From: Treponema_I sp045631425
GTDB lineage: Bacteria; Spirochaetota; Spirochaetia; Treponematales; Treponemataceae
Assembly: GCA_045631425.1 (NCBI GenBank)
Contig: JAZQUR010000118.1
Location: forward strand, 1-7,744
DNA: 7,744 nucleotides
Reading direction: 5' to 3'
Position numbers and translations under genes: made by a program. Positions 1 through 6,168 of this stretch are shown here, piece after piece. Each line of letters starts with the position of its first letter. Position 1 is the stretch's first letter. Below the pieces are notes generated by a model. That model had not been told where the DNA came from and did no database searches. It saw only the letters and a program-made list of their open reading frames with translations.

Positions 1-66
1 TGTTTTTCCTTCTTTGTGTTCCTGAATCATTTTTACGATTTGTTCTTCTGTAAATCTTTTCTTCAT
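1..66 (-). CDS. IS3-family transposase OrfA, N-terminal fragment (runs off the left edge)
   Basis: Only the first 22 codons are in the window; the frame is open to the edge. The translation starts MKKRFTEEQIVKMIQEHKEG, which matches the N-terminus usual for IS3-family OrfA proteins of the IS407/IS51 kind (pattern MKK-R-F-T-E/D-E/S-Q-I followed by a helix ending in EG). In that family OrfA is a small protein of roughly 90-100 residues with a helix-turn-helix that binds the element's ends, and OrfB, the DDE catalytic part, is made by programmed frameshifting. OrfB would lie beyond position 1. A strong ribosome binding site lies 7 bases upstream. The gene points the same way as the pullulanase gene and lies downstream of it. 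Whether the element is intact cannot be judged here. Confidence 0.8.
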   Translation of the reverse strand, partial: MKKRFTEEQIVKMIQEHKEGKT

Positions 67-73
67 TTTTCTA

Positions 74-85
74 CCTTCTTCCTTA
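74..85 (-). promoter_or_regulatory. Ribosome binding site of IS3 orfA
   Basis: The minus strand reads TAAGGAAGAAGG, purine-rich and complementary to the 16S 3' end, and ends 7 bases before the ATG at 66. It supports the ATG chosen for OrfA. Confidence 0.6.
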
Positions 86-86
86 G

Positions 87-114
87 TTTATCAGTAGAAA
101 AACTCTCCTTTCAA
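87..114 (-). promoter_or_regulatory. Candidate sigma-70 promoter inside the IS end, driving orfA
   Basis: On the minus strand TTGAAA (114-109) and GATAAA (92-87) are separated by 16 bases, close to the consensus hexamers TTGACA and TATAAT. Transcription would begin close to the ribosome binding site. It lies inside the proposed IS end, so the element would carry its own promoter. Based on sequence match only. Confidence 0.4.
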
Positions 115-144
115 GTGGTATAATTTTTGGGGGATAGACCACCC

Positions 145-173
145 CCATTTTTTTTGCGTAGCAAAAAAAATGG
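145..173. repeat. 13-bp perfect inverted repeat with a 3-base loop
   Basis: CCATTTTTTTTGC (145-157) is followed by GTA and then its exact reverse complement (161-173). Its right arm shares bases 167-173 with the left arm of the 167-202 palindrome, so the two hairpins cannot form at once in one transcript. It lies just outside the proposed IS tip. Confidence 0.75.
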
Positions 174-202
174 CTTAGTTTTTATAAAAACTAAGCCATT
201 TT
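163..202 (-). terminator. Rho-independent terminator of the pullulanase gene
   Basis: Bases 167-202 form a perfect 36-base palindrome centred on 184/185. Its core TGGCTTAG pairs with CTAAGCCA across an AT-rich centre. On the minus strand the stem is followed directly by eight T (complement of 163-170), the classic hairpin-plus-U-tract layout, about 120 bases after the pullulanase stop codon. On the plus strand only TTTT follows, so termination there would be weaker. It would also shield the IS3 transposase from read-through. Confidence 0.75.
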
Positions 203-321
203 CATTTCGGTTATACAATATTAAAAAACAGAAAACAAAAGTGAGCCAAGAGATTTAAGATTACATCCCTTGACCACCTGTATTTCAATCAAGTTTTTAT
301 ATTTATATAACTTTCAAGAAA
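203..321. other. Non-coding 3' trailer of the pullulanase transcript
   Basis: AT-rich sequence between the pullulanase stop codon and its terminator. I see no coding signal. The only structure is a weak five-base pairing (CTTGA at 269-273 with TCAAG near 288-293), which I do not consider significant. Confidence 0.5.
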
Positions 322-3087
322 TTATTTTACACGTACAACTGTACATGTTAATGGATCAACAGTAATTGTAGTTCCAGCAGTTTTTACACCTTTAGGAGCT
401 GCAATTGCTGTGCTACCAGCTTTAACGCTATCAGCAAGAACTTCAGCATTTGCTACAGAAGCACCTACGTCTACAGTTTGAGCTACAGAATCTGCGTTCA
501 TAACTACGTAGTATGTATATCCATCAGCAGTAATAGAATATGCTGCAACTTTGAACATTTCTTTTGTAGCATCTTCAAGAATAGCAGTATTTGCATTTAC
601 AGCATCCATTGTTCCAAGACGGAATGCAGATGTGTTTTTGCGCATTTCAATAAGACCTTTTGTATAGTCTAGAAGAGCTGCATAATCAGCATCCAATGTC
701 CAAATAAATTGGTTAATATTATCTGATGAGTCGTAACTATTTCTTACGAAGTTTCCTTCGATTTCTGTTGTAGAATTTAGTTTTGGTTTTGTACGTCCTC
801 TTTCTTGTCCAGCATGGAAGAATCCAACACCTTGTGATGTAGCTGCAATGAAGTTACCCATCTTAATACGGCTAATACCTTCAGCTCTTTGTGCAGGAAT
901 ACTTTCATCAAGTTTTGCATTGAAGAACACGCTATCATGTAATGTTAGACCATCGTGACATGCTAGATATTGTACGTTATCACCTGGATCGTCAGCTTTA
1001 TAGTTGTTGATTGGTTGACCAAAGATGTTTGAAATCAAAATTGATTTAGAAGCTTCTTTACCTGTAATGAATCCTTGACCTTCGCTCATACCACCCATTT
1101 TACATGTATCACGAAGTTCATCATTGAACATTGCGATGCTGTCAGTTTTGTTAGCTTGTTTTTGATCCATACCTTGAGTTCCTGTAGGACCGTTGTACAT
1201 TTTCCAACCTTCACCAACAAATAGTGTATCTGGGTTGATTGCTGCACAAGCTGCATATGCTTGGTTCATTGTTTCAGTATCAATTAGACCCATTAAGTCA
1301 AAACGGAAACCGTCAACTTTATATTCTTTTACCCAATAAGCTGTTGATTCAACAATAAGTCTACGAGCCATTGCGTGTGTTGTAGCAACGTCATTTCCAC
1401 ATCCAGATCCAGATGTATATTTACCATTGTTCATTCTGTAGTAGTAACCAGGAACGATGTCTTCCATTAGAGCTGTGTTAGCCATGTGGTTATAAACTAC
1501 GTCAAGAAGAATACCTAATCCGTAACTGTGAGCAGCATCAACTAATTCTCTTAGTTCGCTAATTCTTGAGTAAGGATTTGTAGCATCTGTTGAATACCAA
1601 CCTTCTGGAGTAAAGTAGTTGTGTGGATCGTAACCCCAGTTGTAGTTGTTGTTATTTGCTGTACCAGCATTTTCATAATTACGGTTTGTTTCATCTGTGT
1701 AATAGAAGTTTAGTACAGGCATAATTTGTAGGTGAGTAACACCTAATTCTTTTAGATAAGGTAGTTTTTCGATAAATGCTTTGTATGTACCTTTTGGATT
1801 TTTTACATTTGAATCACTAGCAATTGTAAAGTCACGAACAGATACTTCGTAAATGATTGCATCTTCTCTTTGTTCAAGTTTAACATAATCATTTACCATT
1901 TTTCCAGCTTTATCACTGTTAATATCAACTACAGCAGCACGTCCACTTCCACCTTCGTTTCGGTATGCAGCCATTGATTTTGCATATGGATCTAGTGCGT
2001 TGTTTGTTCCACGACTGTTTGTAATTGTATAATCATAGAACCAACCGTTGATGTTTTCAGTTGTAGTTGCTGTCCAAACACCTGTTTTAGCATCTAATTT
2101 CATATCAACTGTTTTTGTAGGTGTTTTTAGACCATCTTTGTTGTAAAGATTTAAAACAACTGATGTACTTGATGGAGCCCAAATATTGAATACAGCATTG
2201 TTTGTTTTTGCATCATATGTACAACCAAGTACTAAATCAGAACTTGGAATTGTTTGTTCTGCAAGTTGCCACATTAATTCAGAAGCATCAATTTTACAAG
2301 GAGCTTCGAAAACAGGGTGTGCTACAACTACTTGTTGGCTTAGATCAACATCTTCAGCTAATGTAATTTTTACACGAGCAGCCCAGTTGTTTTCACGTGA
2401 TTTATCAGCATTTGTAGAATCTTTAACTGTGTATTTTTTTCCAGTTGCTACTTCATAAACTTCAAATCCTGATGTACCTGGTTCTAGATCTAGACCATAT
2501 CTATCACTTAAAGATACAACGATTGTGTTGTTTTTTGTTAATTTAGCTGATGTAAGTTGTGGTTTATATACATCAACATTATATGTAGAGTTATTGTCTT
2601 GGAAAATTACACAAGCATTTGAAATACTTGTACTCCAAATTCTGTCTTCAGCACCGTCTTTTGTCCAACCATCATCTCTACGAACGATAAGACCTACGTT
2701 ACCATCTGAGTCAATAAATTCAGTTCCACCAGTTGTAGAACCGTCTGTTTTGAATCTCATGTAAGCGATTCCGTTTTCAACTTGCCAAGTTTGTGTATAA
2801 TCCCAAGCTTTACTTCCGTCTCCACCTTTTGGAGCCCATAGCCATAGTGCCCATGGATCATAATCTTGATCGTCACGAACATAGAAAACGATAAATTCAT
2901 CGTCTCCAACATTCATATTGTTTTTCATTTCAATAACAGTTGCAAGTTCAGGTTTTGCAGCTGACTTCCAATAGCCAGGTTCAACTGTTACTGCTTTTTT
3001 TGCTGTGCTAGATTTAGCTGTTCCAGCACATCCTGTTGCTAGTAGTACTACTAGAACAGCAGCTATAACGCCAAAAAAACGTTTCAT
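322..3087 (-). CDS. Type I pullulanase, exported lipoprotein (GH13 debranching enzyme)
   Basis: Predicted to hydrolyse alpha-1,6 branch links in pullulan and starch- or glycogen-derived dextrins outside the cytoplasm. The 921 residues begin with a lipoprotein signal peptide (MKRFF, hydrophobic stretch, LLATGC; lipidated Cys20), then a Lys/Ser/Thr-rich spacer. Residues about 45-155 look like a CBM41/PUD starch-binding module (WALWLW at 79-84). After a beta-rich linker, about 285-390 is a CBM48-type module (FNIWAP at 300-305). The catalytic barrel (about 400-790) has the type I pullulanase signature YNWGYDP (482-488), region I DVVYNH (529-534), region II GFRFD with nucleophile Asp597, region III GEGW with acid/base Glu626, and region IV HD with Asp712. 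A beta C-domain ends the protein. The length suits the family and every catalytic residue is present, so it should be active. The ATG at 3087 is fixed by the signal peptide and an AGGAGG. It seems monocistronic, between two terminators. Region IV (CHDGLTLHD) is less typical of pullulanases. pulA is the usual name in other bacteria, but I assign no symbol. Confidence 0.93.
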   Translation of the reverse strand: MKRFFGVIAAVLVVLLATGCAGTAKSSTAKKAVTVEPGYWKSAAKPELATVIEMKNNMNVGDDEFIVFYVRDDQDYDPWALWLWAPKGGDGSKAWDYTQTWQVENGIAYMRFKTDGSTTGGTEFIDSDGNVGLIVRRDDGWTKDGAEDRIWSTSISNACVIFQDNNSTYNVDVYKPQLTSAKLTKNNTIVVSLSDRYGLDLEPGTSGFEVYEVATGKKYTVKDSTNADKSRENNWAARVKITLAEDVDLSQQVVVAHPVFEAPCKIDASELMWQLAEQTIPSSDLVLGCTYDAKTNNAVFNIWAPSSTSVVLNLYNKDGLKTPTKTVDMKLDAKTGVWTATTTENINGWFYDYTITNSRGTNNALDPYAKSMAAYRNEGGSGRAAVVDINSDKAGKMVNDYVKLEQREDAIIYEVSVRDFTIASDSNVKNPKGTYKAFIEKLPYLKELGVTHLQIMPVLNFYYTDETNRNYENAGTANNNNYNWGYDPHNYFTPEGWYSTDATNPYSRISELRELVDAAHSYGLGILLDVVYNHMANTALMEDIVPGYYYRMNNGKYTSGSGCGNDVATTHAMARRLIVESTAYWVKEYKVDGFRFDLMGLIDTETMNQAYAACAAINPDTLFVGEGWKMYNGPTGTQGMDQKQANKTDSIAMFNDELRDTCKMGGMSEGQGFITGKEASKSILISNIFGQPINNYKADDPGDNVQYLACHDGLTLHDSVFFNAKLDESIPAQRAEGISRIKMGNFIAATSQGVGFFHAGQERGRTKPKLNSTTEIEGNFVRNSYDSSDNINQFIWTLDADYAALLDYTKGLIEMRKNTSAFRLGTMDAVNANTAILEDATKEMFKVAAYSITADGYTYYVVMNADSVAQTVDVGASVANAEVLADSVKAGSTAIAAPKGVKTAGTTITVDPLTCTVVRVK

Positions 3088-3096
3088 ATTTCATTT

Positions 3097-3102
3097 CCTC
3101 CT
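3097..3102 (-). promoter_or_regulatory. Ribosome binding site of the pullulanase gene
   Basis: A perfect AGGAGG on the minus strand, 9 bases before the ATG at 3087. An out-of-frame ATG (3094-3092) sits only 2 bases from it and is not the start, because it does not open the signal-peptide frame. Confidence 0.85.
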
Positions 3103-3118
3103 AATGAACAATAGAAAA

Positions 3119-3127
3119 ATTATATCA
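3119..3127 (-). promoter_or_regulatory. Extended -10 promoter of the pullulanase gene
   Basis: The minus strand reads TGATATAAT: a perfect TATAAT (3124-3119) preceded by TG with one base between, the extended -10 form that can work without a good -35. No convincing -35 is seen at 16-18 bases; upstream are A/T tracts that could act as an UP-like element. Transcription would start near 3112, giving a short leader of about 25 bases that contains the ribosome binding site. No operator is recognised. Confidence 0.6.
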
Positions 3128-3190
3128 TAGGATTTTAAAAAAAGATAGAAAAAAATTTAATTTTTACTTATTTTTTGATATAAATGCAGA

Positions 3191-3232
3191 ATAAAAATAA
3201 AGCCCTTTAGAAACTCTTGGTTCTAAAGGGCT
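3191..3232 (-). terminator. Rho-independent terminator of the ankyrin-repeat gene
   Basis: AGCCCTTTAGAA (3201-3212) pairs perfectly over 12 bp with TTCTAAAGGGCT (3221-3232) around an 8-base loop. On the minus strand it is followed by a T-rich tail (TTATTTTTAT, complement of 3191-3200). It lies about 20 bases after the ankyrin stop codon and upstream of the pullulanase promoter, so the two minus-strand genes are probably separate transcripts. Confidence 0.88.
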
Positions 3233-3253
3233 AATGGGGTTTTATATCATTTT

Positions 3254-6031
3254 TTATTTTAATACATCTAGGATTGCAGTATCACGTTGCCAACGAACAG
3301 CAATATCATAAGGTGTTTCACCAGAGATATTTTTTGAAGTTCTGTCTAAGCCCATAGATAATAATTTTTTGATAATTGAAATATCACCTGTACGAGCTGC
3401 ATAGTGTAAAATACCTTCACCAGCCATATCTTTTTTGTTTCCAGTTATTTGTACGATTGAATTCAAAATATCAGCATTATTTTCTAGTGCGATACTTACA
3501 GCACAATTTCCAGAATTATCTGTAACGTAAGGATCTGCTCCACATTCAACCAATGTTTTTACTAAATCACCTTGATTATTTTTCACAGCTAAAGTTAATG
3601 GTGTTAAACCAAGGCTATTTCGTCTATTTAACGGATAATTCATAGATACAAGTAATTGAACTTTTTCTGGTGATACTTTGTTTAACACTGCAATATGAAT
3701 TGGTGTATTTCCATCAGAGTCTGATAAGTTAATATCATTTCCAAGAACAGCACGAATTGCATCTTCTGATTTATTTAAAACAAGAGATAAAGGAGTTCGC
3801 CCATGGGTATCTCTAGATAAAGGATTTCCACCAGCTGTACGAATCAAATTGATAAGTTCAATATTTCCAGATTCAGCTGCTTCGTGGTAAGCGTTTCTAC
3901 CATACATTTCTTGAATCTGTGGTGATGCTCCTCTTGATAAAAGAAGTTTGATAAGTTCAACATTTCCACTATGAATAGAGTCAATTAGAATTGTTTTTCC
4001 AGTTGCATCAGTTGAGTTGATATTTGCACCATTATCCAATAGAAGATTTACCATTGAAACTTTACTAGTGCGAGCTGCTTCGTGAAGTGCAGTTTTTCCA
4101 GAAAGATTTTGAGCATCAACATCAATTCCGCTTGAAATCAACAATTTTGCAACATTTTTTGAATCAAAACGAATACATGAGTGAAGTGCTGTGTTTCCAA
4201 GATAATCTCGGATTTCTGTATTTGCACCTTTTTGGATTAACAAGCGCAATGTTGAAACACTGTCTGTTTTAGCTGCACTAAATAATGGAGTTTCCCCACT
4301 TGCGTTTTGAACATTTGTGTTTCCACCCTTCTCTAAAATTGCTGCAACAGCTGAATCAATTTGCCATTCAGCAGCATAATGAAGAGGTGTATTTCCAAGA
4401 CCGTCTGTTCCTCGAATTACTTCAGAACTTAAAATCCAATCTTGAACTTCACCACCTAACATCATTGCCATTTTTAGTGGAGAATAATTTTCTGTATTTG
4501 TAGCAAATACGTCTGCACCTTTTGCAAGTAAAAGTTCGCCAACTGTACGAAGGTTATTTTTTACAGCCAAGAAAAGTGGAGAATCTCCGTTTCTGTTTCT
4601 AGCATTAATATCACTTCCTGATTTAATTAGATAAGTGATTTGTTCATGAGTTGCACCTCGTGAAATTGCAATATGCAATGGTGTATTTCCAAAAGAATCT
4701 CGAGTTGAACAATTACTTGTTGTAATAAGTTTTTGAGTCATTTCAAGGCTGATATCAAGAGCTTTACTTAATGGAGTGTTTCCATCCATGTCTTCAGCGT
4801 GAATGTCTGCTCCACGTTTTGCATAAAAATCAATATGATCTGCCCACTGATGTTCAACAGCCAATGATAAAGGAGTTACACCTTTTTTGTTTCTTTCGTT
4901 AATATCAGCACCAGCATTTACAAGTTTTTCTAGAATATTTGTTTTCATTCCAGCCATTGTTGCAATGTGTAATGGTGTATCACCGTACAAATCTTTTGAA
5001 TTTGCATCAGCTCCATGTGCCAATAATAGAGAATAAATTTCTCCACGTACAGATTGATCACAGATTATCAAAAGTGGTGTTTTTCCAAGACTGTCTTGAG
5101 CATTTGGATTTGCGCCAGCTTTTAACAAGATATTTGCTATTTCACTTTGTCCATAACGTACAGCTTCATGAAGTGGAGTTGAACCAGAAATATCTTTTGC
5201 TTTTGTAGATGCTCCACGATTTATTAAATATTCAACAACACCGCTTTGACCTTGGATAGTAGCGATGTGAAGTGGAGTTTGGCCATCATCAAATCGAAGA
5301 GAAGGATTTCTTGTTGTAACAGCATCTTCAAAATAACTGAATTTTCCACGTTGTGGAGCAGCTCCAGCTAGAAGTAAATCTGCAGCCATTTGAATTGATG
5401 ATAAGCTATTTGCGTTTTCATAACAAATATCAAGTGGAGATTTTCCGTAAATATCAATTTCTGAAACAGAAATACCTTTTTTAATACAAAGATTTAGAGC
5501 GTCTTTGTTTTGCCATTTTACAAAATAATGAACAATTGTTTGTCCTTGACCATCTACTAATTCACCAGTTTTTGTGGTAATCAATGCATCATAGAATTTT
5601 GAACCTTTATTAATTCCAAGTTCTAATGCAGTTAAGCCCTGACCGTCTTTTGAGAAAATATTGCCATTTAGAGCTGCTAAAATTTCTGTTGATTTTATTG
5701 CATTGTTTTTGATTGCAACGTGTAATGCTGTCTCACCGTTTATATTTTTGATTTCTGTGTCAGCACCCATGTAAATCAAAAAGTTGATTAAACTGTAATC
5801 ATCAATACTTGCGGCTGCGTGTAGAGCTGTGTTTCCGTATTCGTCTGAACCGTTTATATCATTTTTTGATTGGAACATGCTTCTAGCTTCATCACTTCTT
5901 CCAGCTAAAATCAATTCCTGAATTGAAGGTTGTTTTTCATTTGATGTTGTATCTGCAGTTGGTATAGACAAACATCCAATGAAAGAAAAAATAGTAAGAA
6001 TTACAAAAGTTGTAATTAATAACCTTTTCAT
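3254..6031 (-). CDS. Ankyrin-repeat lipoprotein with about 26 repeats
   Basis: Likely an exported envelope scaffold or binding protein; its partner is unknown and I assign no enzymatic role. The 925 residues start with a lipoprotein signal peptide (MKRLL, hydrophobic core, SFIGC; lipidated Cys20) and a short Ser/Thr-rich spacer. From about residue 62 to the last residue the protein is ankyrin repeats, marked by D/N-x-x-G-x-T-P-L-H-x-A. I count 26 conserved-Gly positions: 66, 99, 132, 163, 196, 250, 283, 316, 350, 384, 417, 448, 482, 515 (Asn instead of Gly), 546, 579, 612, 645, 678, 711, 744, 774, 808, 841, 871 and 904. Spacing is mostly 33 residues, with regular short ones of 30-31 and one of 54. 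There is no other domain and no clear C-terminal cap; the final repeat stops in its second helix. Repeats this regular suggest one long solenoid, perhaps with superhelical turns. An AGGAG 5 bases upstream and the signal peptide fix the start. The gene diverges from the ompA-like gene and has its own terminator. Confidence 0.92.
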   Translation of the reverse strand: MKRLLITTFVILTIFSFIGCLSIPTADTTSNEKQPSIQELILAGRSDEARSMFQSKNDINGSDEYGNTALHAAASIDDYSLINFLIYMGADTEIKNINGETALHVAIKNNAIKSTEILAALNGNIFSKDGQGLTALELGINKGSKFYDALITTKTGELVDGQGQTIVHYFVKWQNKDALNLCIKKGISVSEIDIYGKSPLDICYENANSLSSIQMAADLLLAGAAPQRGKFSYFEDAVTTRNPSLRFDDGQTPLHIATIQGQSGVVEYLINRGASTKAKDISGSTPLHEAVRYGQSEIANILLKAGANPNAQDSLGKTPLLIICDQSVRGEIYSLLLAHGADANSKDLYGDTPLHIATMAGMKTNILEKLVNAGADINERNKKGVTPLSLAVEHQWADHIDFYAKRGADIHAEDMDGNTPLSKALDISLEMTQKLITTSNCSTRDSFGNTPLHIAISRGATHEQITYLIKSGSDINARNRNGDSPLFLAVKNNLRTVGELLLAKGADVFATNTENYSPLKMAMMLGGEVQDWILSSEVIRGTDGLGNTPLHYAAEWQIDSAVAAILEKGGNTNVQNASGETPLFSAAKTDSVSTLRLLIQKGANTEIRDYLGNTALHSCIRFDSKNVAKLLISSGIDVDAQNLSGKTALHEAARTSKVSMVNLLLDNGANINSTDATGKTILIDSIHSGNVELIKLLLSRGASPQIQEMYGRNAYHEAAESGNIELINLIRTAGGNPLSRDTHGRTPLSLVLNKSEDAIRAVLGNDINLSDSDGNTPIHIAVLNKVSPEKVQLLVSMNYPLNRRNSLGLTPLTLAVKNNQGDLVKTLVECGADPYVTDNSGNCAVSIALENNADILNSIVQITGNKKDMAGEGILHYAARTGDISIIKKLLSMGLDRTSKNISGETPYDIAVRWQRDTAILDVLK

Positions 6032-6036
6032 AAATA

Positions 6037-6041
6037 CTCCT
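6037..6041 (-). promoter_or_regulatory. Ribosome binding site of the ankyrin-repeat gene
   Basis: AGGAG on the minus strand, 5 bases before the ATG at 6031, slightly tight but well within the normal range. Confidence 0.75.
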
Positions 6042-6083
6042 AAATGTGTATATGCATCTTTTGTATAGCTTTTAAATTTTAGT

Positions 6084-6112
6084 TTTATACACTTTTATTA
6101 TCGTGATATTAA
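6084..6112 (-). promoter_or_regulatory. Candidate promoter of the ankyrin-repeat gene
   Basis: On the minus strand TTAATA (6112-6107) and TATAAA (6089-6084) are 17 bases apart, matching 4 and 5 of 6 consensus positions. This would give a leader of about 45 bases. The region is so AT-rich that such matches arise by chance, so support is weak. Another -10-like TATACA (6067-6062) lacks a -35. Confidence 0.3.
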
Positions 6113-6168
6113 ATGAACATTTTTAGAGTTTTTATGTTACAAATCCTTTTTTTTCCGATAATTATTAT

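Larger units (their letters stand above)
1..141 (-). mobile_element. Left end of an IS3-family insertion sequence (partial)
   Basis: The OrfA start lies 75 bases inside a sequence that, read on the minus strand from 141, begins TGGTCTATCCCCCAAAAA. A TG terminus followed by a run of C and then A is common at ends of IS3-family elements, and the distance from tip to OrfA start is typical. The boundary at 141 is inferred from this resemblance; the other inverted repeat and any target-site duplication are outside the window. A GGGGG/CCCCC pairing (129-133 with 142-146) straddles the proposed tip, so the exact end could be a few bases further out. Confidence 0.5.
6032..6168. other. Divergent intergenic region between the ankyrin and ompA-like genes
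   Basis: 137 bases of very AT-rich DNA that must hold promoters for both genes. I see a weak minus-strand promoter candidate but no convincing plus-strand one: GATAAT (6157-6162) is a good -10, yet it would place the transcription start at the ATG itself. No clear operator palindrome stands out. Confidence 0.6.

Noticed and set aside
129..146. GGGGG/CCCCC hairpin as an independent regulatory element
   Set aside because: It straddles the proposed IS tip, with only 5 bp of stem; the C-run is better explained as part of the IS3-type terminal sequence.
270..303. Plus-strand promoter with TTGACC (270-275) and TATATT (298-303)
   Set aside because: The spacing is 22 bases, too long for sigma-70, and it would fire only into the antisense of the pullulanase gene.
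2186..2764. Plus-strand open frames opposite the pullulanase gene (also 478-672)
   Set aside because: They lie wholly antisense to a protein with every catalytic motif intact, lack ribosome binding sites, and translate to composition-biased sequence.
4087..5208. Plus-strand open frames opposite the ankyrin gene, with repetitive His/Gln/Leu-rich products
   Set aside because: The repetition simply mirrors the antisense of the ankyrin codons for GNTPLH; there are no start signals.
6084..6140. Plus-strand promoter for the ompA-like gene using TATTAT (6096-6101) or TATGTT (6133-6138)
   Set aside because: No partner -35 at 16-18 bases with more than three matching positions; in such AT-rich DNA these -10 matches are not informative.
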